From: Piscicola geometra | Lineage: Eukaryota; Annelida; Clitellata; Hirudinida; Piscicolidae | Assembly (NCBI GenBank): GCA_943735955.1 | Contig: OX030963.1 | Coordinates: 6,507,811 to 6,571,810 of the forward strand | Length of the DNA stretch: 64,000 bases | Reading direction: 5' to 3' | The notes under the pieces: generated by a model | Seen by the model: the letters and a program-made list of their open reading frames with translations, nothing else | The model's database searches: none | What the model was told of the DNA's origin: nothing | Program-made: the position numbers and the translations under genes | Part shown: positions 24,262 to 34,332 of the stretch, one piece after another | Layout of the letters: every line of letters starts with the position of its first letter | How positions within the stretch are numbered: the first letter of the stretch is position 1

Positions 24262-24510
24262 CTGGGTGGTGTATTCGCTTCCAGCTTTCAAGGGGCGGGG
24301 GTTGTCGCCAACAAGAATCGCATCAACAACAAGGAAGTCAAAAAGGCTGTAGACAAAATGGCTGTAGACAAAATGGCTGTAGACAAAATGGCTGTAGACA
24401 AAATGGCTGTAGACAAAATGGCTGTAGACAAAATGGCTGTAGACAAAATGGCTGTAGACAAAATGGCTGTAGACAAAATGGATGATATTATTGCAAAAAG
24501 TGTTTTTTAG
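24262..24510 (+). other. open frame with AVDKM pentapeptide repeats
   Basis: In one frame the plus strand reads from LGGVFASSFQ through VANKNRINNKEVKK, then nine AVDKM units encoded by a perfect 15-bp tandem, then DDIIAKSVF and a stop at 24508-24510. The sequence on both sides of the repeat has coding-like composition in that same frame, which suggests the repeat expanded inside a former reading frame. There is no start codon before the repeat and no recognised domain, so expression is unproven. Confidence 0.3.
24346..24480. repeat. perfect 15-bp tandem repeat, 9 copies
   Basis: The unit GCTGTAGACAAAATG is repeated nine times without a mismatch, which implies recent expansion or homogenisation. 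All six frames stay open through it. Confidence 0.97.
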
Positions 24511-24636
24511 AGATGTTGGTTTTTGTGACTGAACAAAAAAACAATTTTAATAAAGACTACATTTTATAGATTTTCAAACTTTTTGTTTTCAAATTTTTTT
24601 CATATTTCAGCCAGCATCCCTCAAGTTTACATACAA

Positions 24637-24785
24637 AGGGCGCCGGAATAGCTTAGCGGTAAAACGCTTGGCGTTCGTCTAACTAGCGTGGGTTCGATTC
24701 GTACCGTCGCCTAAGTGCACCTATGCTCCAGAGAAGCCCTGTTCTTTATGGGGAAAAAAAGAAATACATGTAAATGTATATATAT
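24637..24785 (+). repeat. tRNA-derived SINE, family C
   Basis: The head has A box TAGCTTAGCGGT and B box GGTTCGATTCG and looks like a worn tRNA gene (GGCGCC...GTCGCC ends nearly pair). It is followed by CTCCAGAGAAGCCCTG and an A-rich tail. A body fragment recurs at 42137-42200. I call it a SINE rather than a tRNA because of the attached body. Confidence 0.65.
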
Positions 24786-25648
24786 ATCCTCCAAAACGTT
24801 TCGAAACTAGAGTTCAGAAGAAAGCGTATGTCTGAAGACTTTCACGAGTCCGTTTATGAAATCAAATATTTAAACTGAATATAGTTTTTATTCGTAATGT
24901 ACGTTCATATGAATCAAAAGTTCGATTAGTGAACTGCATATAGGCACGTTGCAAGACACTAATCTTACAAGGCAAACATCATCACGATCGACTTCAAGGA
25001 TGTTTCAAATGTGTCATCGAATGACTTCCAGTTAACTCCAGTTCCGTATTCTTTTTTTTCACCATTGTATTTGCCATTGGGATTGCTATGGTAGCACCTC
25101 TTGTACCACCAACCTCCAAAGTACTTTTGAGCACAGTGTTCTATGTCGTGTGTATCGTTATCTTGGTCCTTGGCACTGAAAAACCTTTCATCGAATCTCC
25201 TGTTTTTGATGAGAATGTATGTATATTGAAACAGAAACTTCAAATTGTTCAAATCTTCAATAATAATTTATTGTATTTGGTTAGTTTTGTTTGCCTGCTG
25301 TTCCAGTGTATCCACTGATACTGAGTTTGTACTTGTTCTCACTTCCTTCAACCTTGAAGTCATCATACTTAGCCCATTTTATCGTTCCATCCCAGCCTTC
25401 CATCACGACAAGGAGTTTGCTGCCAGTCTCGGTCAATTTGTGAATCGATTTGAGACCTAGTGGATTGTTAATCGTTTTCTTTAGGCAAATCAATGAAAGT
25501 AGAAAACAATTTATAAAATTTGGTAAGTAGCTGAAATCTTGAATAGTGAGTAAATACATTTTTTCAAAAATAATTAATCAAACGAAATAGAATTTTGTAT
25601 GTTTAAACTCCCAAACGAGCCACCAACCTATAATTAACAATTGTAACA

Positions 25649-26409
25649 TATAGGCAAGATGCCCATGTTAAGAAATTTGTAATATTGCTTCTAAGTGAGA
25701 AAAAGATAAATAAGAACATTCAATGCATTGAATACTTAAATATTTTCACTGTTTGTTAAATCAAAGTTGTTTTAAGAAGACAACCAAATGAACATAAATA
25801 TCTTCCTAACGATCCAGGTTTTTAAACTATTTCTTAAATGCGCTTTTTGATAGTTTTTCGAAGAACTCTATATACTTTATGAGTTCTGCTTTCTATTTGC
25901 TCATTTTCTCTTCAATTACGTCACTAAAAGCCTTCTTCAATGCTTTAATGACTGCCCCTATTGGTCTTCCTCTTATAAGTTCTAACCATTAAAAAATGAA
26001 ATAATTGAGAAGTTTGTAATGAGATTAGATGTGGGCGTCTTGCCTCGTCGGTATATATTGAAACTTATTTAACAATTATATGTTATGATTTAGAAATTAT
26101 ATGTTGTCTTTGCTGTAATTGATGCATTAATGCTGCATTGCAGCATATAAAAGTGTTCGAAAAAGAATAAAAGTTAATTATAAATATATTATTAAAAAAA
26201 CTGAAAGAACAAACTAAGTAACCAAACTAACATCAGTACATCAAAAAGCAAATTTTGGCGTTTGGCGGCTACAAACAAAATAAAAGTTAAGAAGAAATGA
26301 TTCGAAATAAAAGAAATTAATATTGTCGAAAAATTGTGTCTTAAAATTCTATAGCACATTTAGATTTTACAAAAACACTCATGCGAATCTTGCCTCGCTC
26401 TCCCCTATT
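25649..26409. mobile_element. MITE-like element with GGCAAGAT termini
   Basis: The left end is TAGGCAAGATGCCCATG. The right end in reverse complement is TAGGGGAGAGCGAGGCAAGA followed by TTCGCATG. The right terminus resembles the left end of the element at 42785 (TAGGGGATACCAGGCAAGAT). It lies in FReD-4 intron 2. Confidence 0.5.
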
Positions 26410-26599
26410 ACGTGGTTTAAACTGGCATTTAATTGCAAAAGGTTTATAAAAGAAAAGTGAATAATTAAAGCAAATATTTTTGAAAGAATGTCTTTTGTTA
26501 AGAATTTTATAAAATCTCTTAAATAGCGTTGAAAAAGTAAAAATGTGTTAAAAAAACTAATCACATAAAAAAACACAAAAAATTCAGTTCGGGGGGGGG

Positions 26600-27175
26600 G
26601 GGGGGTGGGTAGAAATACGTGTCCCTGTTATGTTAGCGATTCTGTTTTCATCCATTTAGACTACATGCCTGAGCCACTGGTGTTGACTCGAGCTATCTTT
26701 TCTGTCTGTTAGATCACCTTCCTGACGTCGTCATTTTTCTTCTTGTTCATAATATGTATCCAGAAAATCTTCTGAATCCCGCCATTTTGTAAACAACAAA
26801 TTTAAGCCTTTCTATAGCTTTTCTTAGATCCACTTTGCAAATCCATAGAGGGCAATCGAGACGATGTGTGAGTTGAAGTCTCATTTTGGTCAACTTATCA
26901 ATGTTCTTGTTCTTCCAATAGCTGTCAAGATATCTTATTAAACTTAATTCTATCGCTGTTCCCATTCTGATGTCTTTTTCATTGTCACAAGCTGAAGTCG
27001 TGATCGATCCGAGATATTTGAAGATGTCTGTGTGTTTCGGTTACTTTTTCCTGGGCAGAATGTCCTTCTCCATTTTCTTGATCAGTTTTTGACTCCATTA
27101 GCATCCCTTTTGTTTTGGATTGGCCTATCTCTGGGTTGTACTTTGAGCTGACGTTGTTCACTCTCTCCATGGTTA
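26600..27175 (-). pseudogene. LINE reverse transcriptase C-terminal remnant
   Basis: Minus strand, with frame changes, reads QSKTKGMLMES, then FKYLGSITTSACDNEKDIRM, KNKNIDKLTKMRL, ILRKAIERLKF and last WLRHVV.MDENRIAN. This order (K-T-K, F-YLGS, TKMRL, LRKA...R, GHV-RMDE-RI) is the region after the catalytic YADD of many non-LTR retrotransposons. The catalytic part is missing. A run of 15 G lies next to its end (26591-26605). Confidence 0.65.
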
Positions 27176-27489
27176 AGGTTACATTTGAAGAAAAAAAAAG
27201 ATTATAAAGTTTATATTGTGCAATTTAACGGGTCTAATTCTAAAATGGGATGGAACATATTTATAAACAGTAAAACTTCCAACCCATCCAAAAGTTTTCA
27301 TCAATGTTTCCAAATCCATTTTCATATTCTTTGAAGCTTCTGTAGAAGTCTACTGCGTCGCTGACTCTTCTCTGGAAAGTCTAGTGAAGAAGAATAGTTG
27401 CTTTACAAAAAATTAAAAAAATTAAATTTATAATTTTTTAAATTGACATTTTTTAAAAATATTTTATAAATTGATTAGTTACATTAAAA

Positions 27490-27870
27490 AAAGTTATTTT
27501 TACTCTTCCTAGACCAGCTACTCTCCAAGGTCATGAACTTTTTATTTTTATTAGTGACAAATCAATCTCAAGCTTAGTATTTACTGACGAAACTAATCTT
27601 ATGGATAGTTCCAACAGTGAACTTCAAGATCTCACTAAAAAACTTTATGAAATAGAAATGACTTAAGAATGGAGGTTAAATCAGAGTCTAGTGAAGAAAC
27701 AATGAATGTAATTAAGCAGGAAAAAGTTTCACTGTTCGAATATCTATGAGTAACCCTTTCACAGGATATAAAAAGCATAAGATTTATTGAAAAGAATGTG
27801 AATGGCAACTGCAGCAATGGCCAGGCTTAATCGATCAAGGCTAAGCGACTTTATCAGTTTCTTAGAATAT
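27490..27870 (+). pseudogene. second LINE reverse transcriptase remnant, opposite strand
   Basis: Plus strand reads LVFTDETNLMDSSNSELQDL and TKKLYEIEMT, then after stops and shifts a LATAAMARL-like segment. F.DD.NLM....EL...T is the catalytic box region of a non-LTR reverse transcriptase; here the second Asp is Glu (TDET), so it is inactive. It lies about 300 bp from the minus-strand LINE fragment. Confidence 0.55.
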
Positions 27871-28059
27871 AAAAATCTGTTGTTCTCAACATTCTATTGC
27901 ACGAATAGGGCAAGTGTTTTTGTTTTTTCCGTTTTTTTAGTGCAAAACATCAGTCCATTTTTCAAATGTTGCAAAATTCTGAGCTAGATGTATTTATCGA
28001 TTGCTTGGAATTTTTAAGAAATTAGTTTTTCACTCAGTGATTTAATTTTTTTTCATTTA

Positions 28060-29045
28060 GTTTATTTCTATTAATTATTTATTTATTATTAATATTAAAT
28101 TTTCATAACCAAGTGGTCTTGAAGCTCACATTAAAAATATTCTTCCGAACTAAGGGCCAAAATAAGAATAGTACTTTTTCGTAAAATAATGGTGTTAGAA
28201 CATTATGAGAGTCCGAAAAGTCTGGTAACTGAAAACTTACTTACCACCCATTTTTCGGTTCCAAAGAATTCGAATTCGGGTGAATCCAGCCGGAAAGTTG
28301 ATCTGTCGAAGCAGGCTTGATGAGAAAGGGCACAGTGCACTACACAAACCAAAAACAACGAACGAATCATATTGCTTTTTTGGTTTTTCAATTTAGGCAT
28401 TCTTTCGCCTTCTGGTATTTATAGAGAAAATCTGCTTTTTTTGAACGTCAAAGGTGGATAAAAACCACAGATTATTGTGAATTTCAAATAAACATTTGAG
28501 CGTACTTTAGACATTTTTCTGGAACTTAAATATTCTGAAAATTTAAAGTTTGAGAAAAATTTACTCAAGTGCTTGAAAATTCTGAAAGAAAAAAAAATTA
28601 CTTTCATACAGGATAACTCGCTACGTGATGCGCATGTACAATGTACATACACTTTCCGTCGCAGAAGTATTTTTAACATTAACGTGGCGGAATATTCAGC
28701 CGCTAAAAATTGTGCCTATTCAGCTTCAAAAAAAGGTTTGACAAAAATGATTTTTGGTCACGTGATATCTAGTTAAAATATAGAAATATAATTTAGAGAC
28801 TTATTCAATGTTCCAGTACTCTATCTCATGAAAATTCTTAGGTAAACATAAAAACCATAATTACTATTATATCTTTTCATAGATCATCATTATTATAATT
28901 TATTATTGTTATTATTGTTTCTAGAAGCGTCAAAGGTAGCTCAATGAGAATGTCGATGACTACTTGAGCTTACCTTATGGAAAAATAAATGTAAAAACGA
29001 TTTCTTATAATAATAATAATAAATATTATTGCTGCGTCTTAGTTT
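28060..29045. repeat. segmental duplication, copy 2 (partner 1870-2650)
   Basis: Carries FReD-4 exon 1, its promoter and both flanks in the same order as around FReD-1, including a SINE-B tail at 28108-28160 and the AGCGTCAAAGG...ACTTGAGCTTA block at about 28926-28975. Confidence 0.7.
28416..28424 (-). promoter_or_regulatory. TATA box of FReD-4
   Basis: Minus strand CTATAAATA starting 46 bp upstream of the ATG. Unlike FReD-1, -3 and -5, the TCAGT initiator-like motif is not kept in the leader. Confidence 0.65.
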
Positions 29046-29234
29046 TAATACAAGTGCCGTCATTGCTTGCGAAGTTATTTTAAAATTTAAGTGTTTTAAT
29101 GTCTATTTAAACAAATAGAAATTAAATCCAAACTAATTTCTGAAAATGAAATAGAACATAACCAAATCTTAAAAAATATATCACAAAATTATAATTTGTT
29201 TAAAAGAAAAATCAAATATACATAGAAAATTTGG

Positions 29235-30060
29235 TGAGCGGGTTGGCTAAGATCAGCGGTTCCCAACCTTTTCAGCGTCACCACCCCTTGGTTTAATTTT
29301 TCATGCCGTGAGAACCTCATTCCTAAATTCTAACGTTGGACTTCTTAAAACATTTTTGCAACAATTACTATTGGATATGACAGCAAGCACTTGATCCAGA
29401 AGTGTGTAAGCGTTAATGAGGTAAAACCATTTTTACTGAATCACTGTAAATTAGCTCAATAAACGTTTTTTGTGCATTCTCTCAAACATGTTCAATCTTT
29501 GTTGTAAATGGTTAGAAGTGACTGGTGCGAATAATGTAAATTATAAAAATATTTTTACGAAAATTCTTGAAAACTTTTCAAGTGTTTTTTTAAAACCAAG
29601 TATCTTTGTTTACCTGTAAAATTTTATTTTCTCAAAAAAATTTATTTAAGTTTGAAAGTTTTGAAAGGGTCCAAGCTTCAGTTTAGTTGAAACGCCTGAA
29701 ATTATTTTGAGAGATCTAGACATGATGCATTTGTCTTTGAAGAGATAGATTTAAAGATTGAAAAGGTGTCAACCAAGTGAACTATTTTGTAAGATTGTTT
29801 TTGTCACTGAAAAGGGTTTAAAACTGTAATTTTGTTTTTTGATTTAATAAAGTTTTAAATTTATCACGAAGATCATAACACGTTTCAAAACTTTGTATCT
29901 GTACAGCCATCTCACATCAGTATTAAATAACAAAGAATTATTTGATGCATCCAAGTCATTAAATAACTATTTGAGCAAGGTTTAATCAATATGGTTTTTC
30001 AAAAACAAGAAAGTTTTGGAAAATCTTAGCGACCCCTTAAAAATCGTTAAGCGAGAGTAT
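29235..30060 (+). mobile_element. Charlie-like hAT end inserted in a SINE-A head
   Basis: Bases 29235-29253 are the first 19 bp of SINE family A. They are broken by CAGCGGTTCCCAACCTTTTC at 29254, a terminal sequence typical of Charlie-group hAT elements. The motif GCGACCCCTTAAAAATCG near 30028 may be inner sequence of the other end. No coding sequence is recognised and the right terminus is not certain. Confidence 0.5.
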
Positions 30061-30325
30061 GTTGTATTTCTTTTTACAAATAGCACATCTTTTTAGGGTT
30101 TTTATTTTCAATGGCCAGTGCTTAAATCTTTCATAGCAAATATACGTATGCGGGTGAAACTGTGTTTGTCTTTTTTGTGAACACAGTAGTGCTTAACTGA
30201 CTTTTATGAAAGATTAATCAAAGGAAAATTTAAAAATGCTTCACTATATAGAAAGCAAATCATTGAAAAAATTATAGTTAATCTATAGATATACCCATGC
30301 TTCAATCACCCACCAGTTGAACCCA

Positions 30326-30400
30326 TACATTACAATACAATACAAGGACGAGTATTGTTCACGTGGCGTAGACCCGGACGAGCTTTAAGACCCCTTAGTT
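30326..30400 (-). repeat. SINE family B tail fragment
   Basis: Reverse copy of the tail at 43779-43860, including TACAATACAATACAA (the reverse of its TTGTATTGTATTGTA end) and CCGGACGAGCTTTAAGACC. Confidence 0.55.
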
Positions 30401-30597
30401 ATGGAAAATTTAATGATAATTGTATAATTGAGCGCTTGATGAGATGATCACGTGATCGCGAGGGAGCTTAGGTCGTTTGGAACTCATGTGAGCTGGCTGA
30501 TGAATAACAGAATTTCGAGTTGTGGCATTCTTTCTTTTCAAATCCTCGCAGAGTTTCAAGTTTATTACATTGATGTCAGAAGTGGGATGAGAACATT

Positions 30598-31256
30598 TTG
30601 GCAATGAAGAAGCTCAAGGATTTGAAAAGAAAGGAGCTAAAAGAAAAGTTGGAAGAGAGTTTCTTGCCGACAGAGGGAAGAACGGAAACGTTGGGGGAGC
30701 GGCTGAGGCAGGAGATGTTGTGTGAAAGAAAAGACGCGGAGTCCTACCAGTTCGAGATAGATATGGGTTTGGCGGATTTCAAAGTTTCGCAAGGACAGAA
30801 GTACATATGGGGAGTTGCAGATATTGAAGACGGCTAACCAGAAGCAACTCGAAGCTGTTCTTGAGCAACATGAGAGCCTTACAGAAGACCGTTGTGAGCT
30901 GAAGGAGTTTGAATTTCTGCAGAAGCTTGTCGAGGAAAAAAAGATTCGCATAGCAACGAAAAGTTTGAACTTGGTAACAAGGTACAACTACTCACTGCAG
31001 AACACAGCATTCTACTCAGAAAGTTTAAGAGCTTACAGGCTGACGAAAAATTAAGCACAGAGAAATTAAACAACATTATAGATGATGATACCGGAAAAGT
31101 TGTTGATGATGATGATAAAATAAACCGCAAAGTCACTGATGATTTAAGCGGGACTGTGGTTGACAAGAAGGACACTTCAGATGATGAGAATGATCAATGT
31201 GATGATGATAATGGTGGTAATGATGACAAAGATGGTTTAATCTTGTTCTGATGAAA
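30598..31256 (+). pseudogene. gag-like protein of the LTR element (SAP-like helix, coiled coil, acidic tail)
   Basis: The first segment begins MKKLKDLKRKELKEKLEESF and LPTEGRTETLGERLRQEM, a SAP-like helix-turn-helix motif common at the N-terminus of gypsy-type Gag. After a frame change, TANQKQLEAVLEQHESLTED and ELKEFEFLQKLVEEKK look like a coiled coil. After another, KSLQADEKLSTEKLNNIIDD leads to a strongly acidic Asp-rich stretch ending at a stop near 31251. At least two frameshifts mean it is no longer a single protein. The reading resumes in a coding-like way after each break. Confidence 0.6.
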
Positions 31257-31545
31257 TTGCAAAAATAGATGATGAGAATAATTGAAGTATTGATGACGAT
31301 AACAGTGGTTCTGATTCTGAAGAGAAAGAACTCATGTCCGAGGCTCGACTAATGTCGCAACTGGAGCATCAGTACATCGTGATGGTGATCGGCGTGTGCA
31401 AGTGCGAGCCAATTCTGCTGGAGGTGGAAGTGGCCGTATCGAACATGCAACTCTTGTGAAATTCAAAAAGTTTCGTTTTGAAACAACGTTATGGCTTCCG
31501 TCTATGGGATGGTGGTACATGGAAACACCGTAAAATTAAAAGAAG

Positions 31546-33250
31546 ATGCTGTTTTGCTTGCACTACCTGGATGTACCTCAGGACATGAGAGACGCCAAAA
31601 TAATCACCTTATACAAGAACAAGGGCGAGAGAAGTGATTGCAACAACTACAGAGGAATATCTCTCCTCAGTGTCGTAGGCAAAGTGTTCGCGCGTGTAGT
31701 CCTAAAAAGATTACAGAAGCTTGCTGATAGGGTGTATCCAGAAGCACAAGCTGGGTTTCGTGCAGAAATGGTCAACCATAGATATGATCTTCACACTCAG
31801 ACAACTGCAAGAAAAAGGCAGAGAACAACACAAACCTCTTTTCATAGCTTTCATAGACCTGACCAAAGCGTTTGATCTTGTCAGTAGGGATGGACTCTTC
31901 AAAATTCTGGCAAAGATTGGCTGCTCACCAAAGCTCCTGAGCGTTATAAAGTCGTTTCATGACAACATGAAAAGCACTGTGCAGTACGATGGGTCGACAT
32001 CAAGTGCTTTTGAAATCCGCAGTGGCGTCAAACAAGGCTGTGTTCTCGCTCCCACTCTCTTCGGCATCTTCTTCGCTGTTATGCTGAAACGTGCCTTTGG
32101 AGCATCAACAGAAGGTGTATATCTTCACTCCCGATTAGACGGTAGTCTTTTCAACCTGGCTCGTCTGAAGGCAAAAAGCAAAATACGAAAAGTGATGATA
32201 AGAGACATGCTGTTTGCGGATGATGCAGCACTGGTCACCCACACTAAAGCAGAACTGCAAAGACTGCTCGACAGGTTTTCCAAGGCATGCGATGAGTTTA
32301 GCCTACAAATCAGCCTCAAGAAAACACAGGTGATGGCACAGCACGCAGAACGACCTCACATCACTATCAACAACTATGCTCTGGAAGTCGTCAGCCAGTT
32401 TACCTACCTTGGTTCGACAATCACTGATGACTTCTCACTAGTTGCAGAACTGAACCAGAGGATCGGCAAAGCTTCGACAACCTTTGCCAGGCTGTCACCA
32501 AGAGTTTGGAGCAACAAGATGCTGACAATAAAGACAAAGACAGCTGTGCACAAGGCATGTGTTCTGAGCACTCTTCTTTACGCCAGTGAATCCTGGACAC
32601 TATATGCATACCAGGAAAAAAGATTGAGCGCTTTCCACATGCGGTGTCTTCGACGCATGCTCGGGATCTCATGGCAAGACCGCGTCACAAACAACGAGGT
32701 GTTGGCGAGGGCAGCCATTTCAAGCATGACCACTCTTCTTCGTCAAAGACGTCTCCGATGGTTAGGACATGTACGTCGGATGGATGATGGCCGACTTCCC
32801 AAAGACGTGCTATTCGGCGAGCTTGCCTCAGGTTGGAGAGCAACTGGCAAGCCATACCTTCGCTACAAGGACGTCTGCAAGCGCGATCTAAAATCTAGAG
32901 AGATCGACGTCAGCACTTGGGAATCGCTTGCTGAAGATAAAAGCAGATGGAGGCAAGCTGTGCGCATGGGACTAGAAGCGGGGGAAGCAGAGATTCGTCG
33001 GCTTGCCAGTGAAAAGCGCTCCCGCAGAAAAGAAAAACAGCAGCGATCTGCGACCAGCAGCCACCAACAATCAACAGCGAGCAACAACCAGAGGCGAGCA
33101 ACAACCAACAGCCAACAACAACCAGCTGCGAACGACAATCAGAAGAGAACAACAACCAACAAAGAACAACAACCATCAGAGAACAACAACCAGCAGCGAC
33201 AAAACCACAGCGAAAAGTTCTCCCTTGGCGCAAGTCCATTGTCTACTTAG
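31546..33250 (+). pseudogene. non-LTR (LINE) reverse transcriptase, nearly intact
   Basis: Two overlapping frames (31546-31770 and about 31771-33250) are separated by a single frameshift at GFRAE|WSTIDM. The protein shows IITLYKNKGERSDCNNYRGI, then FIDLTKAFDLVSRDGL, GVKQGCVLAPTLFGIFF and the catalytic MLFADDAALV. After that come TYLGSTITDD, LLYASESWTLYA, RCLRRMLGISWQDRV and RLRWLGHVRRMDDGRLPKD. This is the complete RT and C-terminal part of a LINE of the type widely seen in animal genomes. The endonuclease is absent at the 5' side. The final about 65 codons are Gln/Asn/Thr-rich, encoded by CAACAAC-type repeats. Preservation suggests recent activity. Confidence 0.85.
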
Positions 33251-33689
33251 ACTGAAGGACGCCAACAACCTGGATGTAACATCGGTGCAGTAGAGAAGCC
33301 TGCTGATACACTGGTTGATGCAGTAGATGCTGGAGTGTTGGAAGAAGCTCTTGTCAAGAACAAATATGCAGTTGCTGATGAACATAAAGATGATGAACAA
33401 AAAGATTGAACTTTTCAGGTTTAAAAAGGGAATAGTGTTTGATGAGATGATCGCGTGATCGCGAGAGAGCTAAGGTCATCCAGAAATCTTGTGAGCTGGC
33501 TGATGAATAACAGAGTTTTGAGTATATGCCATTCTTTCTTTTCAAATCCTTGCAGAGTTTCAAGTTTGTTACAATAATATTAATAATAATAAATAAATAA
33601 ATAACAGGTCTACGAAAATTATATTAAATTTTTTTAAAGTTTAAAATAAATAATGAAATATTAATATACTAACCTTAACGTGTATATAT

Positions 33690-34332
33690 TAGAGGTCAGA
33701 ACAGGTACCCGCGTGATTGTGACATGCTTTTTTCTGGAAGTACGTGTTTGTCACGCACATGTTGTAGTAGCAACAGAATTTGAGTAGTCTCTGGCCGTTT
33801 TCGTTCACTTTCTCAATGCCATGGTGACTCAGCACATCTGGTCAGAAAAAACCCGAGCGTTAAAATCTCCCAGAAGGTAGAGGTGTAAGAAGCAGAAACA
33901 GTGACAACAACGATGCTTATTTGTTCGTAGAATTGATCTTTAGTCTCGGCGCTGGCCTGCATAGTCGGTGCATAGATGCACAAAAGATTAGCAGTGCCAA
34001 ATGCTGTGAGAAGGCGTAGAGTGAGGACTCTCTCTGTGCCGCGGGAAGGAGGTTCAGACATGCAAGCAGGGTGTTCTTGATGGCGAAGCCGACTCCATGT
34101 TTTCCGGTCTCTCCTTCCTCTGCCAAAAGAACGTGTAGTGTTCCTCCCTCAAGGATACAGACTCTTGAAGACTCGTTTCCTGTAGGGCTGCAACGTTGAC
34201 GTTTAGTCTGTGCAGCTCATGATCAATGACTGCAGTCTTGGGAAGGTCTTTAATCTCACGTAGGTCATCACTCAGTCCAGTGCGCATAGTAAGAACGTTC
34301 CAGCTTGCAATAGAGAGAGCTGGAATCTCCAT
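33690..34332 (-). pseudogene. LINE endonuclease domain, opposite strand
   Basis: Minus strand begins MEIPALSIASWNVLTMRTGL and HRLNVNVAALQETSL, the SWN and LQET boxes of the AP-endonuclease-like domain. It continues through HGVGFAIKNTLL, ERVLTLRLLTAFG and CIYAPTMQASAETKDQFYEQ, with frame changes, to GIEKVNENGQRLLKFCCYYN. It ends near 33690, before any reverse transcriptase. It is of the same LINE type as the RT at 31546-33250 and supplies exactly what that copy lacks, but lies inverted and downstream of it. Confidence 0.75.

Larger units (their letters stand above)
24965..28370 (-). pseudogene. FReD-4: fibrinogen-related gene with disabling changes
   Basis: Exons: 28245-28370 (signal, [20 protein letters not shown]; donor GTG|gtaagt), 27284-27380 (TFQRRVSDAVDFYRSFKEYE), 25295-25456 ([14 protein letters not shown]) and 24965-25199. 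The first three are open and in phase. Two defects follow. The donor of exon 3 is GC instead of GT (GCAG|gcaaac). Exon 4 has lost 13 bp between DSM and FFSAKDQ (with one extra codon later; 235 bp against 245), so the splice would run out of frame into an early stop before the C-terminal Cys pair. The downstream frame itself is still intact, so the damage is recent. Introns hold a MITE and two opposed LINE fragments. Confidence 0.8.
30433..33573 (+). mobile_element. LTR retrotransposon with short LTRs, interrupted by a LINE
   Basis: The 5' LTR (30433-30569, 137 bp) and 3' LTR (33436-33573, 138 bp) are similar direct repeats. The 3' one runs from TGTTTGATGAG to TTGTTACA (TG...CA ends). Directly after the 5' LTR, TGATGTCAGAAGTGGGAT (30571-30588) fits a primer-binding site for tRNA-Leu, whose 3' end reads CCCACTTCTGACACCA, with one mismatch. 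Directly before the 3' LTR lies AAAAAGGGAATAG, a polypurine tract. The interior keeps a gag-like part, but no pol gene of its own is visible. The space is taken by a non-LTR reverse transcriptase. A target duplication is not clear (ATAAT occurs on both sides but with an offset). Confidence 0.8.

Noticed and set aside
24637..24715. tRNA gene
   Set aside because: A and B boxes and near-pairing ends are present, but the anticodon arm is poor and a SINE body with an A-rich tail follows; a body fragment recurs at 42137. Called SINE.
31546..34332. Twin-priming inversion of a single LINE
   Set aside because: Twin priming leaves the inverted 5' part upstream of the 3' part; here it is downstream and separated by an LTR. 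Kept as a possible later rearrangement only.
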